Assembly: GCA_963665545.2 (NCBI GenBank)
Contig: CAXXKZ010000008.1
Location: forward strand, 1 to 9,996
Direction of reading: 5' to 3'
Length of the DNA: 9,996 bases
Origin: G963665545 sp963665545
Lineage (GTDB): Bacteria; Pseudomonadota; Gammaproteobacteria; Xanthomonadales; SZUA-36
The notes beneath the pieces were generated by a model. The model had not been told where the DNA came from. It saw only the letters and a program-made list of their open reading frames with translations, and made no database searches. A program made the position numbers and the translations under genes. Below, piece by piece: positions 1 through 7,436 of the stretch (positions are counted from its first letter, which is position 1; each line of letters opens with the position of its first letter).

Positions 1-1504
1 CAATCTCCTGCATACCGGGGTGGGGGTGGCCAAATCGTTTGGCCATCACTGATTCTTTCACAGTCATGCCGTATTCGAAGGTGTTGGCTGTGGCCTGCAG
101 CACGCATTCGAGGAATGAGCGGCTGGGTGTGGCCATGGCGAACACTGGTTTACCGTCTTTGAATAACCACTGTGCCGTTGTCAGTCCGGCCGGCAGTTTG
201 TATTTGCGCGGGAATACAGGACGGTTGACGACGACGCCGTCGACAAAAATACCGCTTCCGTAGGCTTCGGAACTGCTTGAGTGAGTGCCGCAGGCAACGT
301 TGCCTTCGGCATCAACGATCGTGAGCGCACAGGTACCAGCGGCAAAGCCTGTGAAGGGTTTTGGCGGCCCGGATTCGATTTCCTTCCATACCTGCTCCAC
401 GGTGTCGTCTGATATCATCGCCATGTGTTTCTCGGCAGCCTCGGCGGTCTCATCCAACTCGATCGAATAGGTGCCACTGCTCAACGCCCACATTTCCTGG
501 ATGATGCGCACCATGGTGTACAAGGCATCTACATTGTCTTGAGGGTGGCCGATACTGCGCAGGTCGCAGCGTTCGAGCAGGCGGGTCATCAGGATATTCA
601 GCCCCACACCCATATGCCCAACATCAAAACCGCGATATCGTCCGGCGCCACTGGCCGATCCAGGCTTACCTAACGACACGGAATAACCCTGCATAGTGGC
701 CATATCCTCCGCTGAAAGTTGACCGCCATAACGGTTCACGGTTGCAACAAATCGCTGCGCAAAGTGTCTGGTGTAAAAGCTGTCAGGGCCTTCTGACTGC
801 AGCATTTTCATTGTGGTGGCAAGTTCCGGCTGGCGGAAGATATCGCCCACCGAGGGCATGTAACCGTCGCTCAACCAGGTATTGCGCCCGGCGCCTTCGA
901 AGCGCCCCAGCATCTTGCGTGAATGAAAACTGTAACCCCATAGGATATGGTCCATGCGGAAGCCTTCTTCGGCGTAGGCAATGCCAGGCTCCCACAACTC
1001 TGCCCAGCTCAGGCGGCCAAAAGCCTTGTGTGTGTGTTCCAGGCCACGCAGGTAACCGGGCACCAAAGCGCTCCAGCCAGTCCAGGCCTTGGCTTCGTCG
1101 TAGGGCAGGTCTAGCGGCAGCGCCGAGGGAGGTGTGAAGCCGCCGCCGGCCATTTTCATATCACCGCTGCCGGCCTCAAAGTAAGTCAGGCCGAAAGCGC
1201 CGGAAAGTGTCGTCATCGTGGGCTCCAGTACGCACTGGGTGATGGCGCCCGTCATATAGGCATCGGCGGCCGAGCCGCCGCGCTCCAGCGCCCACAGGGC
1301 GGCCTCGGTGGCGAGTGGGTGGTCAGAAGAGACCATCGCCTCGCGTCCGGTTGCGAATATGTGCTCATTGACCGGCTTGATCGGCTTTCTGTCGATGGCC
1401 GCCAGCGCAGCCCAATCACGCCCGGAGCCGCCCAGAGCAACCGGAATAACAGCTGCGTACAGGCCGGCTGCAGAAGAAGTTGTGAGAAAGGTTCTGCGAT
1501 CCAA
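1..1504 (-). CDS. Gamma-glutamyltransferase-family (T3) exported Ntn hydrolase, C-terminus off the left edge
   Basis: Reading the minus strand leftward from 1504 gives 501 open codons with no stop. The start is a TTG at 1502-1504, placed 7 bases after a GGAGG site; no ATG fits the signal peptide. Residues 2-25 (DRRTFL, then a hydrophobic stretch ending ALGG) form a Tat-type signal, so a folded periplasmic enzyme is expected. The body is gamma-glutamyltranspeptidase-like. The autoprocessing and nucleophile region is visible as GTCALTIVDAEGN, with the probable catalytic Thr at residue 391, followed by AYGSGIFVDGVVVN. Later the family's 'F.DGKPV' strand and a 'VLQ..AN..EYGM' helix appear. Family members are about 550-580 residues, so roughly 60-80 residues lie outside the window. 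The family cleaves gamma-glutamyl amides, and some relatives are cephalosporin/glutaryl acylases. Here the glycine-rich loop, the Arg that binds the gamma-glutamyl carboxylate and the Ser-Ser pair are not recognisable, so a different acyl donor is likely. It diverges from the receptor gene. Family assignment is firm; substrate is unknown. Confidence 0.88.
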   Translation of the reverse strand, partial: MDRRTFLTTSSAAGLYAAVIPVALGGSGRDWAALAAIDRKPIKPVNEHIFATGREAMVSSDHPLATEAALWALERGGSAADAYMTGAITQCVLEPTMTTLSGAFGLTYFEAGSGDMKMAGGGFTPPSALPLDLPYDEAKAWTGWSALVPGYLRGLEHTHKAFGRLSWAELWEPGIAYAEEGFRMDHILWGYSFHSRKMLGRFEGAGRNTWLSDGYMPSVGDIFRQPELATTMKMLQSEGPDSFYTRHFAQRFVATVNRYGGQLSAEDMATMQGYSVSLGKPGSASGAGRYRGFDVGHMGVGLNILMTRLLERCDLRSIGHPQDNVDALYTMVRIIQEMWALSSGTYSIELDETAEAAEKHMAMISDDTVEQVWKEIESGPPKPFTGFAAGTCALTIVDAEGNVACGTHSSSSEAYGSGIFVDGVVVNRPVFPRKYKLPAGLTTAQWLFKDGKPVFAMATPSRSFLECVLQATANTFEYGMTVKESVMAKRFGHPHPGMQEI

Positions 1505-1511
1505 AAATATT

Positions 1512-1516
1512 CCTCC
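1512..1516 (-). promoter_or_regulatory. Ribosome binding site deciding a TTG start
   Basis: A perfect GGAGG on the minus strand lies 7 bases before the TTG at 1504. Because no ATG precedes the twin-arginine signal peptide in frame, this site is the main reason for choosing the TTG start of the T3-family enzyme. Confidence 0.7.
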
Positions 1517-1778
1517 AAATCGTGCGTTCCAGATCATAGACGTGATCCCGGATGAGCGCCTCATGGCGGGTTCTCCCGCATGGCTCTTTTACAACCACCC
1601 GAACTCGGTGGATTACCGCCATCACAGTGACTCGGGGCGAACCATCGGTGAAATGCCCAATGGCGCGGCCGAAATGATCAGGTGTGGCTGGGGCGGGGCC
1701 GACATTCGCAAAGTACGACCATTCCAACCCAAATGCCATTTTGCTGTCGCGCAGCGCCGTTAGCCTATGCCGGCGGCA

Positions 1779-1804
1779 CGCCAACCTTTGCCTGGCGCAT
1801 TTTT
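1779..1804 (+). terminator. Weak terminator-like or attenuator hairpin in the receptor leader
   Basis: CGCCA (1779-1783) can pair with TGGCG (1793-1797) across a 9-base loop, and five T's follow at 1800-1804. The stem is only 5 bp, so this is a weak candidate. It lies about 100 bases before the receptor start and could act in its leader if transcription begins upstream of it. Confidence 0.2.
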
Positions 1805-1891
1805 CATCCGCCTTCATCGGTCTTGCACTGGTCACGCGGGCCGCCGCCAAGCATAGTTCCGATTGGGTAGGTACAGGTCAATAATGAACAT

Positions 1892-1898
1892 GAGGAGG
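1892..1898 (+). promoter_or_regulatory. Ribosome binding site of the TonB-dependent receptor
   Basis: GAGGAGG ends 6 bases before the ATG at 1905. This favours that start over in-frame upstream candidates, including the ATGs at 1884 and 1890, which lie before or within the site. Confidence 0.75.
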
Positions 1899-1904
1899 CT
1901 CTCA

Positions 1905-4169
1905 ATGAATTCACCTTCAACCCCGGGTTTCACCAGATTCATTCCCTTAGGGATTGCAGCGTTGCTGATATCCCCGGTCGCGGCAGGACAGGCGCAGGAA
2001 GAAGTTACAGCGCTGGAAGAAATTATTGTTACCGCCGAAAAGCGCGAATCATCGATTCAGGATGTGGCGGTGAGTGTCACGGCGTTCAGCGGTGAAATGC
2101 TCCAAAACTTCGACATCGTGGATTTTGAGAATTACGTCTCGATGGTCCCTGGCCTGACCTCAACCATGGGTGGGCCGGTCAGCAGTCGTGGTGTCCGGGC
2201 CATCGGCCTGCGCGGCGTGCAGACTCTGAGCGGTACGATCGTCAACAGTCAAAACACGGTTGGATTTTACATCAACAACTCGCCCATGCCGGCCGCTAAT
2301 CCGCGCCTGGTGGATATGGAACGCATCGAAGTGCTGCGCGGCCCTCAGGGAGCGCTTTACAGCGCAAATTCGATGGCTGGTACCATCGTATTGGTAACGC
2401 GGGCGCCCACGATGGACGGATTTGAGGGCAATGTTATGGCCAGTCTGTCCAGCACTAAAAATGGCGGAACCAATTACGATATCGAGGCTGCACTCAATAT
2501 TCCGCTTTCGGAAAGGGCCGCGTTGCGGCTCAGCGCGTACAACGAGCAGCGGTCCGGCTACATCGATTTTATCGATGTGGATGCGTTCATGGTTCCGACT
2601 GGCGAGACGAAAAGCAATATGAACGATATGACCGCGATCGGCGGGCGGGTGGCCTTGAGAGTAAATTTTTCCGACAATTTTCGGCTCGATGCCAGCGTCA
2701 TGTACTCCAAACGCGAATTGGATTCTCAGGATATCTTCAATCGCGATAACCCGGGGCTGACCTGGACCGGCCATTTCCTGTTACCGCGCTTCGACGAATT
2801 CACGCTCGCCACCCTGGACCTCACCTGGGACATCGGGTCGGTTAGAATCATCTCGACAACTTCGTTTTTCGACTCGGACAGCGATCAATTCCTGGACCTG
2901 ACGGATTCGTTTGGTCCCTTGCTTTTTCCTAATCCGGGGCCAATTGAATTGCCATATAATCCGTACGGCAACAAGAACAAGGACTTCACACAAGAGATTC
3001 GGGCGCAATCGACCCACGACGGGCGATTACAGTGGCTCGTAGGCCTATTTTATACGGACCGCGAGGAAATCTCGTCTACGACCCTGCCGGCCCCACCCGG
3101 GAAAACCTCCATATTCGGCGTCTTTCCGTGGCTCGAGGGTCAGCCTATTTTCAAGAACGTATCTCCACGGTTGAGGGATGAGACCGCTGTGTATGCTGAG
3201 TTTTCTTATGATGTGTCGGATCAATGGCGCATCGTCGCGGGCGCGCGCTGGTTCGAGTTCGACTTCAAGACCATCGATGACTTCATCGGCACGACGCTGC
3301 TCGTACCCAACAATGCCATACTCGTAGAAGGGACGGCAAAAGAGAATGGCGTGGTACCGAAACTTCGCCTGGAGTACCGGCCCAACGACGACATGTTGTT
3401 CTTCGCAACTGCGGCCGAAGGCTTCCGGATGGGTGGCGCCAACTTTCCGATTCCGACGAATCTCGAGGCATGCGGCGACGAAGTCGAGGCGATCTTCGGC
3501 GTCCGGGAGGTACCTGATGGGTACGAATCCGACTCACTTTGGTCCTACGAGCTGGGCGGAAAGATGACGTTTTCCGAAGGTCGCCTGCGCGTCAATGCTG
3601 CGGTGTATTACATCGACTGGCAAGATCAGCAAGTGCCGACCGGGACGCTTTGCACTTTCAGCGGCGCTGTGCTCAACGTCGGCAAGGTTGTGAGCAAGGG
3701 CGCGGAAGTTGAGATTACGGCTGCCCTCACCGACCGGCTTACCTTCATGATATCCGTCTCCTACATCGACGCTGAAGTCAAAGAGGACTTCCAAATACCC
3801 GGGGCGACGGCTATACCATTTGCGTTCAAAGGCGACCCGCTACCCGATGTGCCCGAGTGGAGTGTCGCCGTGCGCGGCGAATACAACTGGCCGGCGTTTG
3901 GAGACTGGGAGGGCTATGTACGTGCCGACTATCGCTACGTTGATGAGCGAGCCTCCGACATCAGGGTGTCTTACATCAAGGATGCCTATCATTTGGCGAA
4001 TTTGCGTGTAGGCGTTGCCAACGGTGATTGGGACTTCAGGGTTTTCATCGACAACCTGACGGACGAGCGGCCGAGATTCGTATTCAGTGCAGCAGGATTC
4101 GCCGGGTTGTCATTTGAGAATTCCCTTTTCCCACGCACCTTCGGACTTAGCGTTCGCAGGTTCTTCTGA
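1905..4169 (+). CDS. TonB-dependent outer-membrane receptor
   Basis: This 754-residue protein is a typical outer-membrane active-transport channel, powered by TonB-ExbB-ExbD, that brings substrates too large or too scarce for porins into the periplasm. A Sec signal peptide covers residues 1-30, with likely cleavage after AGQA. A TonB box, EEIIVTAEKRE, follows at about 38-48. The plug domain spans roughly 45-165 and carries the conserved 'ERIEVLRGPQGALYSANSMAG' element (about 139-159). The rest is a 22-strand-type barrel of aromatic-alternating strands. The C-terminus ends in Phe (LSVRRFF), as required for BAM-dependent insertion. The length fits the family. Its close neighbours are amide hydrolases and a D-amino acid dehydrogenase rather than siderophore or glycan genes, so the ligand may be a peptide or a peptide-like natural product. 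That part is inference; receptor sequences rarely reveal their ligand. A convergent gene follows 137 bases downstream. Confidence 0.95.
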   Translation: MNSPSTPGFTRFIPLGIAALLISPVAAGQAQEEVTALEEIIVTAEKRESSIQDVAVSVTAFSGEMLQNFDIVDFENYVSMVPGLTSTMGGPVSSRGVRAIGLRGVQTLSGTIVNSQNTVGFYINNSPMPAANPRLVDMERIEVLRGPQGALYSANSMAGTIVLVTRAPTMDGFEGNVMASLSSTKNGGTNYDIEAALNIPLSERAALRLSAYNEQRSGYIDFIDVDAFMVPTGETKSNMNDMTAIGGRVALRVNFSDNFRLDASVMYSKRELDSQDIFNRDNPGLTWTGHFLLPRFDEFTLATLDLTWDIGSVRIISTTSFFDSDSDQFLDLTDSFGPLLFPNPGPIELPYNPYGNKNKDFTQEIRAQSTHDGRLQWLVGLFYTDREEISSTTLPAPPGKTSIFGVFPWLEGQPIFKNVSPRLRDETAVYAEFSYDVSDQWRIVAGARWFEFDFKTIDDFIGTTLLVPNNAILVEGTAKENGVVPKLRLEYRPNDDMLFFATAAEGFRMGGANFPIPTNLEACGDEVEAIFGVREVPDGYESDSLWSYELGGKMTFSEGRLRVNAAVYYIDWQDQQVPTGTLCTFSGAVLNVGKVVSKGAEVEITAALTDRLTFMISVSYIDAEVKEDFQIPGATAIPFAFKGDPLPDVPEWSVAVRGEYNWPAFGDWEGYVRADYRYVDERASDIRVSYIKDAYHLANLRVGVANGDWDFRVFIDNLTDERPRFVFSAAGFAGLSFENSLFPRTFGLSVRRFF

Positions 4170-4240
4170 GCGCCTTGAGACACCAGCTCGAGGATTGAGC
4201 GGCAAATCCAGCGGCTGGGCCGTTCCCATTCCCGGCTTTT

Positions 4241-4261
4241 CCCACTGCGTTCAAGAGTGGG
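4241..4261. terminator. Possible weak terminator between convergent genes
   Basis: CCCACT (4241-4246) pairs with AGTGGG (4256-4261) around a 9-base loop in the gap between the receptor and the convergent dehydrogenase. Only two T's follow on the plus strand and none on the minus strand, so termination is uncertain. The position is where a shared terminator would be expected. Confidence 0.3.
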
Positions 4262-4306
4262 TTCGGCCATGCGCCCAGCAAGGTTGCGGGCTATACCGGC
4301 GGTGGT

Positions 4307-5455
4307 TTATATCGTTAGCGCTGCTTTTGTAATAAGGCGCTCCGGGGCAACGTCGCTGGCATACTCCATCACACCGGCAAACGCCGCATGCGGCTTAGAT
4401 TCCGTGATCAAAGCCACTGCCAGGTGCGCCATGCTGGGCGCGCTTTGTACACCATACCCACCTTGCCCAGCCAACCAGAAGAAACCATCAACCCGTGAGT
4501 CGAAGCCCGCGACGAAGCACCGGTCGGGTGCGAAAGATCTCAGCCCCGCCCACCTATGATTGACGCGGTGAATATCGATTCCCGTCGTTTTCTCAAAGCG
4601 GTCAACACCAATCGCCACGTCCAGGTCGTCTGGCTGGACATCGCAGGGAACGCTGAGTGTCTCGTCTGCCGGGGATATCAGAATCTGTCCCGCTTCGGGT
4701 TTGAAATAAAAATCCTCGTCGGCATCGATCATCAGCGGCCAATCCGTTATATCGATGCCCTCCGGCGGATCGATGGTTAATGCAGTGCGGCGTAGCGGCG
4801 TAATGCCCAGCGGAGCCAGACCGGCGATTTCCGCCAGGTCGTCCGCCCATGCGCCAGCTGCGTTGACAATCACCGGTGCCTGTAGCACAGCGCCATTGAC
4901 GCCTACTTGCCACAGCCCACCCTGGTGGGTCAGTGACTCTACCCGGTGAGCGCTCAAAAATTGGCTCTTGCGGCGGCGCAACAGCCGCATATAACCCATC
5001 AAAATGGCGTCCACGTCCAGATCTCCGCCCATCTTGTCCCACACCGCGCCTGTAATTTGCTCTGGCGACAGAATGGGCACGCGCCGGTGCACCTCATCAC
5101 CATCAATTGCAATCAGCCTGGCGTTGTTGTTTTGCATCTCCTGCAGCCGGGCTTGCTGGTCGGCCCGTCCAAAGAACATGCAATCGCGTAAGCGAATCAA
5201 TTCCACTTCGCTGAAACCCTGTGGGGGCGACAAGAAAAATTGCTCACTCAGGGCGGTGAGTCCGCGGATAGTGTGGTTGCCGTACGCTGCGGCGAAAAAT
5301 GCTGCGGACCTGCCGGTAGCGTGATAACCGGGTTGCGTCTCCATCTCCAGCAGAATTACGCGACCGTGGGCAGCCATTTCAGCGGCAATCGAAGTACCAG
5401 CAATTCCTGCACCGATCACAATGAAGTCGGCGCTGTTGCCGGTTACAGCGTGCAT
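4307..5455 (-). CDS. FAD-dependent D-amino acid dehydrogenase, DauA (D-arginine dehydrogenase)-like
   Basis: The family oxidises a D-amino acid to the imino acid, which hydrolyses to a 2-oxo acid plus ammonia. The 382-residue protein starts at the ATG at 5455, 7 bases after GGAGG; a GTG one codon earlier fits the site less well. An N-terminal Rossmann FAD motif, VIGAGIAGTSIAAEM (13-27), is followed by LLE (35-37). PGYHATGRSAA (42-52) is the flavin-binding segment of the DAO family. Further family blocks are VNAAGAWADDLA (197-208), DFYFKPEAG (248-256), WAGLRSF (302-308) and QGGYGVQSAP (331-340). The architecture and length match Pseudomonas aeruginosa D-arginine dehydrogenase, as I recall its sequence. 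The counterparts of its Tyr53, Tyr249 and Arg305 are present (Y58, Y250, R306). Those of His48 and of Glu87, which holds the arginine side chain, appear to be Phe53 and Cys92, so arginine is probably not the substrate. No signal peptide is seen. It is divergent from the hydrolase operon. Family firm, substrate open. Confidence 0.88.
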   Translation of the reverse strand: MHAVTGNSADFIVIGAGIAGTSIAAEMAAHGRVILLEMETQPGYHATGRSAAFFAAAYGNHTIRGLTALSEQFFLSPPQGFSEVELIRLRDCMFFGRADQQARLQEMQNNNARLIAIDGDEVHRRVPILSPEQITGAVWDKMGGDLDVDAILMGYMRLLRRRKSQFLSAHRVESLTHQGGLWQVGVNGAVLQAPVIVNAAGAWADDLAEIAGLAPLGITPLRRTALTIDPPEGIDITDWPLMIDADEDFYFKPEAGQILISPADETLSVPCDVQPDDLDVAIGVDRFEKTTGIDIHRVNHRWAGLRSFAPDRCFVAGFDSRVDGFFWLAGQGGYGVQSAPSMAHLAVALITESKPHAAFAGVMEYASDVAPERLITKAALTI

Positions 5456-5458
5456 CAC

Positions 5459-5763
5459 TCTACCTCCGACATCGTTAATCCGCGCAACTACGCACTACGA
5501 AAATAAACGCAAAATATTGACTTAAAGATAGCAAAACGCCAGGTTGTGGCAGTGTGCTCACATCGAGAACCGTAAGAGAGAATGCGTGGCACATAACTTG
5601 GCTTGTATTGCGCATAAGTCCAAGCCGGATAGTAAACGCATCATATATAGTGATGAGTAGCGCCCAGGCCAGCGCAAGCCTGGCAATTCGACACTTTGGC
5701 AGAAGTGGCTAAAGATCGTAGTTGGGCCGGCACCAGAACATATTTGCAGAAAAGGGAATTAAC
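5459..5763. promoter_or_regulatory. Divergent control region with two inverted repeats
   Basis: This 305-base gap lies between the dehydrogenase and the serine hydrolase and should carry both promoters. Its left part is AT-rich (about 5500-5540). Two inverted repeats are visible. The first has TTGGCTTG-like and CAAGCC-type arms at 5597-5605 and 5620-5626. The second is a 6-bp hairpin, CCAGGC (5664-5669) with GCCTGG (5678-5683) and an 8-base loop. The second lies about 80 bases before the hydrolase start and would be in its leader. A TTGACT at 5517-5522 has no matching -10 at a normal distance. I cannot name a regulator for these sites; the AraC/PchR-like protein downstream is the obvious candidate. 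Confidence 0.4.
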
Positions 5764-7347
5764 ATGACTCGGTTCTTCAGGAAAACACTTGCTGCAATTG
5801 CAGCAATCTTGTGTTCCATGGCCACCCAGGCCGAAACGCTGGACGGGCTGGACGAATACATCGTTCAGGCGATGAGTGAATGGCAGATTCCGGGTCTGTC
5901 GATCGCGATTGTTCACAACGATGCAGTAATTTACAGCAAGGGTTTTGGTGTTCGCGAGGTCGGCAAGCGTGCAAAGGTCGATCCAAATACAGTTTTTGCG
6001 TTGAGCTCCAACGGTAAGGCCTTTGCTGCCGCAGGTGTGGGCGTAATGGTCGACCAGGGCAAGCTCGCCTGGGACGATCGTGTCATCCAATACCTGCCCT
6101 ACCTCTTATTACCCGATGCATGGGTGACCGATAAAGTGACCCTCAGAGATCTGCTGAGTCACCGCCTGGCGGGTGATTTGGGTGTCGGCAAACTTGAAAT
6201 CTGGGCATTTACTGGCTTGAACAGGTGGCAGGTTCTTGAACGGCTGCGCTATCTGGCCCCAGGATCCCAGCGCTTTCGTGAGGTTTTTCAATACGGTAAT
6301 CCGAACATCTCGGCCGCCGGAGAAGCCGCTGCGGCAGTCGCCGGCATGACGTGGGAGGACTACCTCACTGCAACTATTCTCGGGCCATTGGACATGCGGT
6401 CAGCGACAACAAGCGTATATGAGCTGTGGGATGAAACAGACGTTGCACCCTGCTACATGTGTGATTTGGCCCACACGCCCAGCTTTGAGGATGCAAAGAT
6501 CGACAATATTGTCATGCCGCATATCGGCACACCGCAGGGCCCAAAGCCGATTCCCTGGCGCACCGTCGACAATATCGCCCCGGCGGGTTCCATTAACGCC
6601 AATATACTGGATTTTGCCAAGTGGCTGCAGATGCAACTCGGAAGGGGCGTGTTCAATGGCCGCCGCATTGTCTCCGAAGCCGTGATCGGGGAGATGCACT
6701 CGCCGCAAATGATCTTGCGCGCGCCACCCTATCCCGCAGGACCTGGATTCGGTCATTTGTGGTCCTATGGGCTGGGCTGGTATGTCACGGATTATCACGG
6801 ACGCAAAACAGTGATCCACACGGGCGGGATCACCGGATTCCGCTCGGCAATGGTGATGCTGCCGGATGAAAATCTGGGTGTGGTGGTGCTTTCCAACGAA
6901 CAGAATCCGTTTCTGAACAATATGCTGCCACCCGCGCTGGCCTTCGTTGTATTCGACCGGATCCTTGGCTTACCTGATCGCGACCGGAGCAGTGAGTGGC
7001 GACAGACCATCCTGCAACAGGCCGAGAATGCCGCCGTTGCTGAGACCGCATTGCGCGAACAACGGGTAGTGGGAACGACGCCGTCCATCGAGGCATCCGC
7101 CCTCGATGGCAGCTACTTTCATCCGGCATTTGGTGAGTTGCTGGTACGATCTGGCGAAGACAAGCTCTCCATGCGGCTTGCGACCGTGATGCTTGGTGAT
7201 CTCAAACATTGGCACCATGACCGCTATCGCGTCACCTGGCGGGGCCCGGCGCCTCTCTCCTATTTTGTCACTTACAGGATCAATGAATCCGGCACCGTCA
7301 GCGAAATCGAGGTGGAAGGCTTCGGCACATTTAACCGGCGTGGCTAG
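5764..7347 (+). CDS. Exported S12/CubicO-type serine hydrolase (beta-lactamase fold) with C-terminal DUF3471-like domain
   Basis: This 527-residue protein starts at the ATG at 5764, after a modest AGGGAA site. The choice is supported by the clean Sec signal peptide it gives (MTRFFRK, then a hydrophobic stretch, then MATQA, cleavage near residue 23). The catalytic domain has all three marks of the serine beta-lactamase/penicillin-binding fold: SxxK as S82-N-G-K85, YxN as Y177-G-N179, and HTGG at 352-355. The family includes D-aminopeptidases, DD-peptidases, esterases and class C beta-lactamases. Residues about 445-527 (from ALDGSY onward) resemble the lipocalin-like DUF3471 domain. The archaeal peptidase Pab87, known for acting on D-amino-acid-containing peptides, also carries a lipocalin-like C-terminal domain. 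An M19 dipeptidase relative follows after 89 bases with no terminator between, so the two are probably co-transcribed. Cleavage of a D-residue peptide or a beta-lactam is plausible; an esterase cannot be excluded from sequence. Confidence 0.9.
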   Translation: MTRFFRKTLAAIAAILCSMATQAETLDGLDEYIVQAMSEWQIPGLSIAIVHNDAVIYSKGFGVREVGKRAKVDPNTVFALSSNGKAFAAAGVGVMVDQGKLAWDDRVIQYLPYLLLPDAWVTDKVTLRDLLSHRLAGDLGVGKLEIWAFTGLNRWQVLERLRYLAPGSQRFREVFQYGNPNISAAGEAAAAVAGMTWEDYLTATILGPLDMRSATTSVYELWDETDVAPCYMCDLAHTPSFEDAKIDNIVMPHIGTPQGPKPIPWRTVDNIAPAGSINANILDFAKWLQMQLGRGVFNGRRIVSEAVIGEMHSPQMILRAPPYPAGPGFGHLWSYGLGWYVTDYHGRKTVIHTGGITGFRSAMVMLPDENLGVVVLSNEQNPFLNNMLPPALAFVVFDRILGLPDRDRSSEWRQTILQQAENAAVAETALREQRVVGTTPSIEASALDGSYFHPAFGELLVRSGEDKLSMRLATVMLGDLKHWHHDRYRVTWRGPAPLSYFVTYRINESGTVSEIEVEGFGTFNRRG

Positions 7348-7423
7348 CGCGGTGGTAGCAACAATGCCAAAGTGTCAGTCAGGTGGAGCGTTCTGCCGTC
7401 TGCCGGACTGAGCGGGCTCTTAA

Positions 7424-7428
7424 GGAGG
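7424..7428 (+). promoter_or_regulatory. Ribosome binding site of the M19 dipeptidase relative
   Basis: GGAGG ends 8 bases before the ATG at 7437. It fixes this ATG as the start rather than the in-frame GTG at 7383, which would place extra non-signal residues ahead of the twin-arginine motif. Confidence 0.75.
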
Positions 7429-7436
7429 AATTAACG

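Larger units (their letters stand above)
1505..1904. other. 400-base divergent intergenic region, no gene seen
   Basis: This gap separates two genes that start away from each other, so both promoters should lie here. I found no convincing -35/-10 pair for either gene and no sigma-54 type site. A minus-strand open frame (1416-1850) crosses the gap but overlaps the start of the T3 enzyme in another frame and resembles nothing I know. The gap is long for a simple promoter region and may hold regulator sites. Confidence 0.6.

Noticed and set aside
1416..1850. A 144-codon minus-strand open frame across the divergent gap
   Set aside because: It overlaps the start of the T3-family enzyme in a different frame, its protein resembles no family I know, and a strong ribosome site inside it serves the TTG start instead.
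1505..1904. Sigma-70 or sigma-54 promoters in the divergent gap
   Set aside because: Candidate boxes such as TTGACC on the minus strand have poor -10 matches, and the GG/GC spacing of sigma-54 sites is not met.
2160..2774. A 204-codon minus-strand open frame inside the receptor gene
   Set aside because: It lies wholly within the plug and early barrel coding sequence and is a shadow of GC-rich codon use; no ribosome site or family resemblance.
5517..5651. Sigma-70 promoter from TTGACT (5517) or TATATA/TATAGT (5644-5651)
   Set aside because: Neither has a partner element at acceptable spacing, so I did not call a promoter.
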